NCBI GenBank assembly: GCA_020639195.1
Contig: JACKHB010000002.1
Coordinates: forward strand, 248,001-312,000
Reading direction: 5' to 3'
Length of the DNA: 64,000 nucleotides
Origin: Phycisphaeraceae bacterium
GTDB lineage: Bacteria; Planctomycetota; Phycisphaerae; Phycisphaerales; UBA1924
In this document: piece after piece, positions 48,512 through 57,144 of the stretch
How positions within the stretch are numbered: position 1 is the stretch's first letter
Layout of the letters: each line of letters starts with the position of its first letter
Translations under genes and position numbers: made by a program
Notes under the pieces: model-generated
Seen by the model: the letters and a program-made list of their open reading frames with translations, nothing else
What the model was told of the DNA's origin: nothing
Databases searched by the model: none

Positions 48512-49092
48512 ACGTACGCCTCCCAGACCTGATCCGCGAACTCGGAACGCTCTTCGAGCAGTCGGCGCATCTTGCGCCGGCCGCGATGCAGATGGCTCTT
48601 GACGGTGCCCTCGGGCATGCCGACGTGCTGGGCGATGAGCGCGATGGGCCATTCGAGCTGGTGGAACAGAATGAGGATCTCGCGCTGCTGCTCGGAGAGC
48701 TGCATGAGGCACGCCTGGATGGAGGCGCGGGCGATGGCGTCGGTCTCGGCGCGGGCCACCGGGCGCTCGGGCGCATCGCCGGAGCCGCGCCAGGAGTCCA
48801 CGATGTCGGTGTCGTAGGCGGGCTTGTGCTTCTGGCACATATTGACGTAGAGGCGCCGGGCGATCGTGAACAGCCAGGTCGAGAACCGGAAGCGCGGATC
48901 GAATCGATCGAGGTTGGTCAGCACGCGGACGAACGCCTCCTGGGCCACGTCCTCGGCGACGTCGGGCTTGCCCGACATGCGGACGAGGTAGGCGTACAGG
49001 GACCGCTGGTGGGAGCGGATGAGCGTTTCGGCGCTGTCACGGTCGCCCGCCGCGGCCTGTTCGATCAACCGTCGCTCTTCGCCGCGTGTCAT
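48508..49092 (-). CDS. ECF-type RNA polymerase sigma factor
   Basis: 194 residues. Region 2: SLYAYLVRMSGKPDVAEDVA, QEAFVRVLTNLDRF and FRFSTWLFTIARRLYVNMCQ. Region 4: LMQLSEQQREILILFHQLEW and IAQHVGMPEGTVKSHLHRGR, a clear sigma-70 HTH ending in a recognition helix. The ATG at 49092 is preferred because GAGGGG lies 8 bases upstream; ATGs at 49098 and 49107 are alternatives. It heads the three-gene operon with the membrane and exported proteins. Confidence 0.92.
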   Translation of the reverse strand: MTRGEERRLIEQAAAGDRDSAETLIRSHQRSLYAYLVRMSGKPDVAEDVAQEAFVRVLTNLDRFDPRFRFSTWLFTIARRLYVNMCQKHKPAYDTDIVDSWRGSGDAPERPVARAETDAIARASIQACLMQLSEQQREILILFHQLEWPIALIAQHVGMPEGTVKSHLHRGRRKMRRLLEERSEFADQVWEAYV

Positions 49093-49212
49093 GGACATTC
49101 CCCTCATCGTACAGGGACTGAACCCTAGTGGTTTCCGAACCGGACGATTTCCTCGCGCCCGAGGGTCACTGGGGATCGGCCTTGCGGCCTTTCCCCCACG
49201 ACAAACGCCCGA

Positions 49213-49241
49213 GGGCCCCGACACGTTCCATGTCCGGGCCC
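49213..49241 (-). terminator. Terminator hairpin after the cobalamin-domain-like gene
   Basis: Arms GGGCCCCGACA and TGTCCGGGCCC pair with one mismatch around a 7-base loop. Read on the minus strand, it is followed by a short CGTTTGT run. It lies about 35 bases past the stop of the gene ending at 49274. Confidence 0.5.
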
Positions 49242-49273
49242 CCGGTGACATTCGCGTGACGATGGGGCCGGGT

Positions 49274-49975
49274 TCAGGCGGCCTTGGACTTTCGGACCCT
49301 TCCGACGGTGCGCTGCTCGGGCGTCGCGCGGATCTGTGGATCCTCGATCATGGCCTGGACGAGTTCGAAGGGTGAGTCGGCCCACAGGTCCGCGCCGATT
49401 TCTTCGGCGAGGCCGGAGGCTCGCGCGAAGACGCCGCCCCCGACGACCACCTGAAGGTTCGGACACGCCGCGATCTCGCGGACGTTGTCGATCGTGCGCC
49501 GGATCTCGGGCAGATCGGAGGGCGCTGCGCCGAAGATCACCAGGACATCGGGCCGGCGGTCGTGGACGTGGGCCATGATCTCGTCGCTGGGGATGTCGCC
49601 GCCGGCGTAGGCCACGGCGAATCCACCGGCTTCGAGCAGGTCGACGGCCATCTGCCCGGCGAGTTCGTCCGCGTCGCTCGGACCGGAGATCACCAGCGCG
49701 CTGCGCGCGACCGAGGGCTGGAAGGTGAGGCGTGCCGCGGCCTGATCGGCCAGCACGCGCAGGAGGCGCGTGGCGAGCCGATAGCTCAGGCGGCTGATCT
49801 TGTCCGAGCGGTGCATCTTCTCGACGGTGTCGTGGAGGGGCCAGAGCAGTTCGGTGATGACCTGCTCGCCGGTCCATCCCGCCACCTCGGCGTCGAGCAT
49901 GACACGTCGGGCCACCGTTCGATCGCCCGACATCAAGGCATCCAATAGAAGGTCTGAGAGCAATGCCGCGTTCAT
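49274..49975 (-). CDS. Cobalamin-binding-domain-like protein with degenerate motif
   Basis: 233 residues. A helical B12-binding-2-like domain (ISRLSYRLATRLLRVLADQA) precedes a Rossmann-like B12-binding fold (ALVISGPSDADELAGQMAVD, FAVAYAGGDIPSDEIMAHVH, VVVGGGVFARASGLAEEIGA). The cobalt-ligand motif DxHxxG appears as DADELA, so the histidine is replaced by Asp. It may bind another corrinoid form, or act as a sensor without cobalamin. GGGAGG lies 5 bases before the ATG at 49975. Related proteins sit in MerR-type and RsbR-like regulators, but no DNA-binding domain is visible here. Confidence 0.72.
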   Translation of the reverse strand: MNAALLSDLLLDALMSGDRTVARRVMLDAEVAGWTGEQVITELLWPLHDTVEKMHRSDKISRLSYRLATRLLRVLADQAAARLTFQPSVARSALVISGPSDADELAGQMAVDLLEAGGFAVAYAGGDIPSDEIMAHVHDRRPDVLVIFGAAPSDLPEIRRTIDNVREIAACPNLQVVVGGGVFARASGLAEEIGADLWADSPFELVQAMIEDPQIRATPEQRTVGRVRKSKAA

Positions 49976-50195
49976 CGCGTCCTCCCGGCTTGAAACCACC
50001 ATTCCGGCTCCGCCGGCGAGGCGCGAGGCCCCAGTCCCACCCCCCGGGCGTCCGGACCCGGGCGCCGACGGGCACACCCCGCGGCGGGTGCGTGCATCGG
50101 CCGCGACGCGGCCTGAGGGCGCAGGTTGGTGAGTTTGCCGGACCGAAGCGCAGAGTGGTGCGCTCGCGGCCGATAACCGGATTCCACGAAGCGGG

Positions 50196-50963
50196 TCAGT
50201 TCTGCGCCACGCCCCGATAACAGGCGCAAATCCCGAGTGTGAGCGAACGCGAGCCGACCTGTTCGAGCCCGGCATCGCGCATGGCCTGCCGAACCTGCTC
50301 GGTGGTCAGGAAAGTGGAGACCGAGCGGGGCAGATAGCGGTAGGCGCCCGAGCGATCCCGCGCGATGAGCGAGGCGGTTCGCGGCATGATCCACCCCGAG
50401 TACAGGGCGTTGGCCCATCGAACCGGCGGGAATCGCGGGGTGGTGAACTCGAGGATCACCAGCCGTCCGGCGGGACGCAGGACCCGGACACACTCAACGA
50501 TCGCGCGCGAGGGGTCCGCGACGTTCCGGAGGCCAAAGGCGATGGTGACGGCATCGAACGACGCGTCTTGGAACGGCAGGTCCATGGCGTCGGCCCGCTG
50601 GTAGCGGATGCGTGACGCGGCGGGCTCGGGCAGGCGGACCCGTTTGGCCTCGGCGTGGTCGAGCATTTCCTGGGTGAAGTCGACGCCGATCACCTCGGCC
50701 GGCTCGCGCCGGGCGATGGCCGCGGTGAGATCGCCGGTGCCGCAGGCGACATCGAGGACGCGGTCGCCGGGCGCGATGGCGGCGGCGCGGACGGCGGCTC
50801 GTCGCCATGCCTGATCTCGTCCGAGGGAGTGGAGGCGGTTGTTGAGGTCGTATCTGGGGGCGATAGCGCCGAACATGTCGCGGACGCGCTGGGCCTTGTC
50901 GGCCTGTGCGTGTGGGTCGGAGAGGGTTGCGCGGTCCCAGGAGGTGTCTGCGGGCGCGGGCAT
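50196..50963 (-). CDS. ubiE: Demethylmenaquinone/ubiquinone methyltransferase
   Basis: 255 residues. UbiE/MenG signatures: VRDMFGAIAPRYDLNNRLHS, the AdoMet motif DRVLDVACGTGDLTAAIARR, DAMDLPFQDASFDAVTIAFG and GLRNVADPSRAIVECVRVLR. It methylates the quinone ring. In planctomycetes menaquinone is usual, so MenG activity is most likely. ATG 50963 gives an N-terminal extension of about 25 residues before the conserved VRDMF. No strong ribosome-binding site is seen. Confidence 0.93.
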   Translation of the reverse strand: MPAPADTSWDRATLSDPHAQADKAQRVRDMFGAIAPRYDLNNRLHSLGRDQAWRRAAVRAAAIAPGDRVLDVACGTGDLTAAIARREPAEVIGVDFTQEMLDHAEAKRVRLPEPAASRIRYQRADAMDLPFQDASFDAVTIAFGLRNVADPSRAIVECVRVLRPAGRLVILEFTTPRFPPVRWANALYSGWIMPRTASLIARDRSGAYRYLPRSVSTFLTTEQVRQAMRDAGLEQVGSRSLTLGICACYRGVAQN

Positions 50964-51317
50964 GGGAGATGGTAGAGGCGCGTGGGTTGGACTGGGCCGC
51001 GTGGCGGGGGGTGGGTGCTTGAGGTGGCGTGGGACAGTCGGGGGACATCGGCTTGCGCCGCGGCCTACGGAGGAGGGCCGATTCCAGTTCACGCTGCGCG
51101 ACGGCGAGGTTCGCAGCGATATGCGGGGCCGCGCGATGCGCGATGAGAGCAGGCCCGCCAGTCGGGGCTGCGTCCCTCCTCGCGGCCGGCAGGCTTCGTC
51201 CGTTATGATCGGGCCACAACTCTCATGGCAACCGGTACGGCAAGTGGCGGCGGATCCTTGCCCCGGAATCCGGGATAGAAGCGGCTGCCGGACGAGCGCA
51301 AGGCAGCAGGAGGCCCG
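50964..51317. other. Divergent spacer before the restriction-modification locus
   Basis: About 354 GC-rich bases with no convincing gene. A TATGAT at 51204-51209 is a possible -10 box, but no matching -35 is visible. AGGAGG at 51308-51313 is the ribosome-binding site of the next gene. Confidence 0.5.
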
Positions 51318-53660
51318 ATGGCAAAGAAGCTGACCAAGAAGACCGCCCAGCCGACCTCGAAGAGGGTCGCCCGCTCGACCCGACCCAAGGCCGAGCCCCG
51401 TGCCGACGTAGACGCCGATGTCGTGATCCGCCGTGATGCGGACAGCGGCAAGATCTGGTCACACATCCGTCAGAAGTGGCTTGTCGAGACCCCCGAAGAG
51501 CAGGTCCGCCAGTCGTACCTCCCCATCCTCATCAACGAGTACGGCTTCTCGCTCGACCAGATGGAGGAGGAGCTCAACCTCACCGGGCGCGGCTCGGCCA
51601 ATGCCCGCGCCGACTTCGTGATCTGGCGCACCGCGCAGGACCGCAGCGACCGCGCCGCCCCGCTCATCGTAGTCGAGTGCAAGTCCGACAACGTCACCAT
51701 CCAGCCCGAGGACTACGGCCAGGGCGACGCCTACGCCCGCATCGTCGACGCCCGCTTCGTGGTCACCCACAACAGCCGCGAGACGAAGTACTGGCGCGTC
51801 CGTAAGGACAAGATGCCGGGCTACCTCGAAGAGATCGAGAACATCCCGCACGCGAACGCCTCCGACGCCGACATCGAGAAGCTGCTCCTACGCCTCAAGA
51901 CTTTCAAGGAGGACGAGTTCGCCGACCTCCTCCACTCGTGCCACAACGTCATCCGCAACCGCGAGCACCTCGATCCCACGGCCGCCTTCGACGAGATCGC
52001 CAAGGTCCTCTTCGTGAAGACCTGGGTCGAGCGCGAGATGAAGCGGAAACGGCAGCGGAAGAATCTGTTCAGCGCCGAGTTCCTCGACGAGCAGATCAGC
52101 GATCATCCCGTCAACGAACTGTTCAGACAGACCAAGACCGCGTTCGCCGACGATCATCTCTTCGCCGACGACGACCGCGTCAACCTCAAGCCCGACACAG
52201 CCCGCGAGATCGTCCGCCTCCTTGAACGCTACAACCTGTCCGACACCAGCGAGGACGTGAAGGGCATCGCCTTCGAGCGTTTCCTCGGCCGCACCTTCCG
52301 CGGCGAGATCGGGCAGTTCTTCACGCCCCGCTCAATCGTCGAGTTCATGATCCGCATGGTCGAGCCCAAGGAGGGCGAGGTCATCTGCGACCCCGCCAGC
52401 GGCTCGGGCGGCTTCCTCATCCGATTCTTCGAGATTGTCCGCGAGCAGATCCTCCAGGACGTGGACCGCGACTACGCCAAGTTCGTCGCCTCGCTCGATA
52501 CCAAGAAGTTGAGCGAGTCCAAGCGGGCCGAGAAGCTCCGCGAGCAGGACGAGCAGCGCCGCGCCGCGATCGACCAGGCCGACGAGAACTCCCGCCTCTG
52601 GCACCTCGCCAACCGCTGCATCTACGGGTGTGATGCGAACGATCGCATGGCCCGCACGAGCAAGATGAACATGATCATGCACGGTGACGGCCACGGCGGG
52701 GTCCATCACCACAACGGCTTCATCAATGTGAACGGGATCTTCGAGGGTCGGTTTGACATCATCTTGACGAACCCGCCCTTCGGCGCCACGGTCGCGCCCA
52801 CAGACCGCATCACGGAGGGGGACCTGCGCACTACGGAGGAACAGCGCCGCCGGTACACCCGCGCCTATGGGGATGCGTACAAGGCCGCCCAGGAGCGCGT
52901 GAAGAACGCCCTCGCCGCCCGCAAGCCCATCGGCGAGCTCTTCGAGCTTCCCTTCCGCGGCGACGAGAACCGCAAGCTCGGGAAGATCAAGACCGAGGTC
53001 TTGTTCATCGAGCGGTGCCTTGCCCTGCTCAAGCCGGGCGGCCGCCTCGGCATTGTGCTCCCCGAGGGCATCTTCAACAACCCCTCGCTCCAGTACGTTC
53101 GCGAGTTCTGCGAGGACCGCGCCCGCATCCTCGCCGTCGTCAGCCTGCCGGAGGAGGCGTTCAACGCCGCGGGCGCGACCGTGAAGGCCTCGCTGCTCTT
53201 CGTCCAGAAATTCACAGACAAGGAATCCGTCGAGTACGCCGAGACCCACGCCGCCGCCGTCGCAGAGGTTGAGGCAAAGTACGCGGACGAGATCGCCGCC
53301 GAGACCGAGCGCCTCGAATCCGAGATCGCCGAGGCGAAGAAGGCCCGTGACGCCGACCGCCGCAAGGCCGCCCAGGCCGGGTTGAGGGCCTACGAGAAGC
53401 GGATGGCCGACCTCAAGACGGCCGAGGCCCGCGCCCTGCTCCGCGAACGATTCGACTACCCGATCTTCCTCTACGACGCCAAGCACATCGGCATTACCGC
53501 GACGGGTGAGCCTGACACCTGCGAGTTGTACGCCGATGACACGCTCGGCCTGCCAGATGGAGCGAGCAGCGAGACTACGGCTCTCGGCCAATATCGTCAG
53601 TTCTGCCAAGATCCTCAGCGGTTCTTGGATGTGGTTGAAGCAAGAGAGGCGACGGTATGA
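51318..53660 (+). CDS. Restriction-modification protein: N-terminal PD-(D/E)xK nuclease fused to N6-adenine methylase (HsdM-like)
   Basis: 780 residues. The N-terminal HsdR-type nuclease domain has ARADFVIWR (Asp near 98), APLIVVECKSDN (ExK near 119-121) and GQGDAYARIV (QxxxY). The methylase part has GEIGQFFTPRSIVEFMIRMV, the AdoMet motif ICDPASGSGGFLIRFFEIV near 358, the catalytic FDIILTNPPFGATV near 485 and EVLFIERCLALLKPGGRLGI. No helicase or translocase domain exists, so it resembles BcgI/type IIB-IIG enzymes rather than classical type I. Its stop overlaps the S-subunit start (ATGA). AGGAGG lies 4 bases upstream of the ATG. Confidence 0.9.
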   Translation: MAKKLTKKTAQPTSKRVARSTRPKAEPRADVDADVVIRRDADSGKIWSHIRQKWLVETPEEQVRQSYLPILINEYGFSLDQMEEELNLTGRGSANARADFVIWRTAQDRSDRAAPLIVVECKSDNVTIQPEDYGQGDAYARIVDARFVVTHNSRETKYWRVRKDKMPGYLEEIENIPHANASDADIEKLLLRLKTFKEDEFADLLHSCHNVIRNREHLDPTAAFDEIAKVLFVKTWVEREMKRKRQRKNLFSAEFLDEQISDHPVNELFRQTKTAFADDHLFADDDRVNLKPDTAREIVRLLERYNLSDTSEDVKGIAFERFLGRTFRGEIGQFFTPRSIVEFMIRMVEPKEGEVICDPASGSGGFLIRFFEIVREQILQDVDRDYAKFVASLDTKKLSESKRAEKLREQDEQRRAAIDQADENSRLWHLANRCIYGCDANDRMARTSKMNMIMHGDGHGGVHHHNGFINVNGIFEGRFDIILTNPPFGATVAPTDRITEGDLRTTEEQRRRYTRAYGDAYKAAQERVKNALAARKPIGELFELPFRGDENRKLGKIKTEVLFIERCLALLKPGGRLGIVLPEGIFNNPSLQYVREFCEDRARILAVVSLPEEAFNAAGATVKASLLFVQKFTDKESVEYAETHAAAVAEVEAKYADEIAAETERLESEIAEAKKARDADRRKAAQAGLRAYEKRMADLKTAEARALLRERFDYPIFLYDAKHIGITATGEPDTCELYADDTLGLPDGASSETTALGQYRQFCQDPQRFLDVVEAREATV

Positions 53661-55036
53661 CCGTCGCGCATCAGTCGTACGCGGTGCGTTGGCGTGATTC
53701 GGTGCGATGGGACATCAAGTCGGCTCGTGCGACCGCCTTTCGCCGCGCCCACCCGCATTTCCGACCACTCGAAGACTTCGCCGAAGAGGCGACCGTTAGC
53801 GTCAATCCTGCTTCGGCCCCCGACCACGCGTGGCCCGTCTACGGCGTCAACAACACGTCTGGGGTGTTCCTCAGCCACCACCAGCGCGGAAGTGACTTCA
53901 ACTCAACGTACAAGCGCATCGAGAAGGACTGGTTCTTCCACAACCCAACCCGAGCAAACGTCGGATCGCTGGGCCGCGTCCCCGATGTTCCGGTGGACGC
54001 CATCACGAGCCCGGAGTACCAAGTGTGGCGGCTGACGGGTTCACTCACGCCAGACTTCGTCGAAGTGCTGCTGCACACACGGTTCTTCCTTGACATGGTT
54101 GATTGCCATCGCGTCGGAGCCGTGAAGGAGCGGCTCTTTGTCTCGAACCTGCTCGAGATCCCGGTACCTGACGTTTCGCCAGCACAGCAGCGGGCCATCG
54201 TCGCGGTGTTCGACCGGGCGCGGCAGCGGGCGGGCGAGTTGCGGGCCCGGGCCGACGCCCTCGACGCCGCCGCCGAGGCCGACTTCCTCAAAGCCCTCGG
54301 CCTCACCCCGCCCGCCCAGACCACCCCGCCCAAGGCCTTCGCTGTGCGGTGGAGCGAGATGAAGCGATGGGGCGTGCAGCCAAACCAGATGGCGGCGACG
54401 GCCATTGACGTGCACGCGGGGAAGTATCCGGCGGAGCGTGGGACGGAGTTCCTACTCGACATCCGACACGGGTGTTCCGCGAGCCCGTCACGCAAGCCGA
54501 CCGGCCTCGATGTCCTGAAGATCAGCGCCGCGACGCGCGGTTTTTTTCGCCCTGACGAGCGGAAGCCCATGCGTGACGAGGATCGGTTACGCCGGGAGTT
54601 CGATCTTCGAGCGGGCGACATCCTGATGTGTCGCACGAACGGAACGTTGGCATACGTCGGGATGTCCGCCCTTGTCGAGGAGGATCAGCGAGACCTGATC
54701 TTCCCGGACAAACTCATCCGGGTGCGCTGCGGACCGCGGGTTCTTCCCGCATACTACTGGAAGGTCACGCAGATGGCCTTTTCCCGCTCGCAGATCGAAG
54801 AGGCGGCGCGCACGGCGGTCGGAAACTACGCGATCGGTACCGACGACCTCTGGGCGTTGGAGATCCCGTTGCCGCCGCTTCCGGATCAGCAACGTCTGAT
54901 CGATGCGTATCAGCAGGCGATGCGTCAAGCCGCCGACCTCCGCGCCCAGGCCGCGAGCGCCGAGCAATCCGCCCGCGCCGAGGCCGAGGCGATGATCCTC
55001 GGCACACGCCCCGTCGCCGCCGGGAGCGGGCGGTGA
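53657..55036 (+). CDS. hsdS: Specificity (S) subunit with two target-recognition domains
   Basis: 459 residues. Two HsdS halves, each a target-recognition domain followed by a spacer helix. The first half ends EIPVPDVSPAQQRAIVAVFD and a helix of repeated Arg/Ala/Glu; the second ends LEIPLPPLPDQQRLIDAYQQ plus another helix. The repeated layout would recognise a bipartite DNA site. ATG 53657 overlaps the R-M gene, and the stop at 55036 overlaps a small third frame (GTGA). The target sequence cannot be predicted. Confidence 0.88.
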   Translation: MTVAHQSYAVRWRDSVRWDIKSARATAFRRAHPHFRPLEDFAEEATVSVNPASAPDHAWPVYGVNNTSGVFLSHHQRGSDFNSTYKRIEKDWFFHNPTRANVGSLGRVPDVPVDAITSPEYQVWRLTGSLTPDFVEVLLHTRFFLDMVDCHRVGAVKERLFVSNLLEIPVPDVSPAQQRAIVAVFDRARQRAGELRARADALDAAAEADFLKALGLTPPAQTTPPKAFAVRWSEMKRWGVQPNQMAATAIDVHAGKYPAERGTEFLLDIRHGCSASPSRKPTGLDVLKISAATRGFFRPDERKPMRDEDRLRREFDLRAGDILMCRTNGTLAYVGMSALVEEDQRDLIFPDKLIRVRCGPRVLPAYYWKVTQMAFSRSQIEEAARTAVGNYAIGTDDLWALEIPLPPLPDQQRLIDAYQQAMRQAADLRAQAASAEQSARAEAEAMILGTRPVAAGSGR

Positions 55037-55189
55037 CCGACCCCCAGGACCAATACGACGCCCTCTACGACCTTTGGCAGGTCTCCCTGCACCTGCGGGC
55101 GTGGGGCTGCCCCCGAGTACGCCGAACTGCGCGAGGAAGCCTGTGAGCGGTTCCCCGAGCTCGTCGAGACGCTGGCGGTGACTACCTAG
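55033..55189 (+). pseudogene. Small R-M-associated gene with a +1 frameshift
   Basis: GTG 55033 opens a frame reading VTDPQDQYDALYDLWQVSLH and continues LRAWG, then changes frame. The +1 frame beyond reads APEYAELREEACERFPELVE, then TLAVTT, and stops at TAG 55187-55189. Joined, they give a plausible helical protein of about 50 residues; unjoined, the first part stops at 55146. The switch lies within GGGGCTGCCCCC around 55102-55113, so a homopolymer indel, a sequencing error or phase variation could explain it. Its role with the R-M genes is unknown. Confidence 0.6.
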
Positions 55190-55278
55190 GTCGATTGTGG
55201 CAGACGCGACCCATTCAGGTCAGGCGTGGAGGTCTCCAATTCGCGTGTGCGTCCGCGTCGGGTATTCTGCCCGGCGTC

Positions 55279-55614
55279 ATGGCCAAGAACATCGTTGTGT
55301 GCTGCGACGGGACGGCCAACGGGCCGATGCGTGACCGCACCAACGTGATGCGTCTGTGGCTGATGCTGGCGCGCGATGAGGGGCAGATCGTGTACTACGA
55401 CCCCGGCGTCGGGACGCTGAGCCCGGGCGCGCTGACGCGGCTGGGGCGGACGATCCGTCGCGGCATCGACATGGCTGGCGGCAACGGGCTGCGCCGGAAC
55501 GTGCTCGAGGCGGTCGAGTTCCTGATGGAGTTCTATGAGGAGGGCGACCGGATCTACCTCTTCGGGTTCAGCCGCGGGGCGTACACGGTCCGCGCGGTGG
55601 CGGGGCTGGGATGA
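55279..55614 (+). pseudogene. Truncated DUF2235-family hydrolase (N-terminal fragment)
   Basis: 111 residues. MAKNIVVCCDGTANGPMRDR and a nucleophile region DRIYLFGFSRGAYTVRAVAG (GxSxG as GFSRG) are typical of DUF2235, an alpha/beta-hydrolase family related to type VI secretion phospholipases. Family members are usually well over 300 residues. Here a TGA directly follows the GxSxG strand, and no continuation is found in other frames. It is probably a remnant. It lies 90 bases after the frameshifted R-M gene, suggesting a patched accessory region. Confidence 0.7.
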
Positions 55615-55760
55615 TGCGAGATTCGGTTATGTGCCCGGCCCGATCCGTTGGTACGCTCGCGGCTGCGGAAGTGTTGTTCAAGTTCGCGTCCCCTCGGGCG
55701 GCCCAGGGCCGGACTTCCCGGGCTCGACGTGGGGCGCGATCGTCCGAAGGGAGGGACGGC

Positions 55761-57029
55761 GTGTCGCGACACAGCTCTCATCTGATGACTCTTGCCCGTC
55801 GGCTGGCGTTCGTGACGGTGGTCGGAATGGGCGCGATGGCGCACGGGCAGCCGCAGTCGCGGGCCCGGGTGGTGACGGCGCACGCGGTGCTGCTGCCCGA
55901 GGGCGCGGGCGATTCGAGCCGGGCGACCTGCGGCTTCATCGACGTCCTCGAGTACTCGCCGTTTGCCGCGGGATCGGTGCGGTACGGCGGGATCGGCGGG
56001 ACCTGGCGGCCGGTGTACTGGACCCAGAACGCCGGAGACTGGAGCCAGCCGACACCCCTGCCGGACATGGGGCATGGCGGAAGCGTCTCGGGGATCACCG
56101 ATGGGTCCTCGAACACCATCTACTTTGCGGGGTCCGTGGATGACGATCAGGGCTCCGAGCAGCCCGCGCTGTGGAGCCTCGATCAGTTCGGACCTCAACT
56201 GTTCATGCTGCCAGTGCCCGACGGCGGCTCGGGGGCCGCGGCTGACCTGATCTCGTTCGGCGATGATCCCGACAATCTGTGCGTGTTGATCTGCGGGCAG
56301 GTCGTGGACGCCGAGGGGATCTGCGAGGCGGCGGCGTGGGAGGTCAGTCCGGCTGGGGGCGTGACGCTCCACCTGCTGCCGGCCCCGTTCCCGACCGATT
56401 GCTGCGGCGCGTTGTCTCTGGGCTATTACATCGTGCTGGGGAATGCCAGCATCGCCGGGATCGCGGTGAGGCCAAACGGCGAGGAGCAGGCGGTGGCCTG
56501 GGTTGTGAGCCTGGATGGGGGCGGCTGGGACGCCGCGGACTTTGTGCTTCCACCTCCTCCCGGTGGCGGCGGCTCGGCTGCGCAGGCCGTGGTGGTGAAG
56601 GAAGCGGGCGGGACTGAGGCGTTCGCCGGCTGGGCGAAGAACGGGCAGGGCGACGCGCGTGCTTCGCTGTGGCTCGCGGCCGATCCGACGCACCCGGACG
56701 ATGCGACGATGGTGAACCTGCCGCTGGGCCTGTACCCGCAGGGGCAGGTCAACGGGATCATCGCGGTCCTGATCGGGTTTCTCGCCGGTGGAGACGCGAT
56801 GGGCCCCGCCGGAAGCTCCGCGGCGCTGTGGCTCTCGGTGGGGACGCACGCGCTGTTTGTGAATCTCGATGCGCTGGTTCACGACGATCTCGGACCGGGC
56901 CTGCGATTTGCGCACGTGGCCCAGCTTCTGCCATACGTCGAGCAGGGCAACGTCTGTCGAGCCGCGGGGTTCTGCCTGGGCGACGGGAGCGTGCACGCGG
57001 TGATTGCCGACATCGGCCTGGCGAGGTAG
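55761..57029 (+). CDS. Exported beta-repeat protein of unknown function
   Basis: 422 residues. GTG 55761 follows GGGAGGG by 5 bases and yields the leader SHLMTLARRLAFVTVVGMGA with cleavage near AHG-Q; an ATG at 55785 is an alternative. The mature protein shows repeating short beta units (ITDGSSNTIYFAGSVDDDQG; ISFGDDPDNLCVLICGQVVD; GNASIAGIAVRPNGEEQAVA) resembling HAF-type extracellular repeats. No dockerin or sorting tail is seen. An extracellular or periplasmic binding protein is likely. Confidence 0.7.
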   Translation: MSRHSSHLMTLARRLAFVTVVGMGAMAHGQPQSRARVVTAHAVLLPEGAGDSSRATCGFIDVLEYSPFAAGSVRYGGIGGTWRPVYWTQNAGDWSQPTPLPDMGHGGSVSGITDGSSNTIYFAGSVDDDQGSEQPALWSLDQFGPQLFMLPVPDGGSGAAADLISFGDDPDNLCVLICGQVVDAEGICEAAAWEVSPAGGVTLHLLPAPFPTDCCGALSLGYYIVLGNASIAGIAVRPNGEEQAVAWVVSLDGGGWDAADFVLPPPPGGGGSAAQAVVVKEAGGTEAFAGWAKNGQGDARASLWLAADPTHPDDATMVNLPLGLYPQGQVNGIIAVLIGFLAGGDAMGPAGSSAALWLSVGTHALFVNLDALVHDDLGPGLRFAHVAQLLPYVEQGNVCRAAGFCLGDGSVHAVIADIGLAR

Positions 57030-57144
57030 GCGCGAGAGAGCCACGAGCACCGATCGCTCTCGCACCGTCGCGGCGGCCCGGCCCTTGGCATCCGAGGCCG
57101 CTGCTAGACTGTCGCGCCCGATGCTTGTAACGGAGAATCTCGCG

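Noticed and set aside
50964..55760. Mobile element carrying the R-M locus
   Set aside because: No transposase, integrase, terminal repeats or tRNA target were visible, and base composition is like the surroundings.
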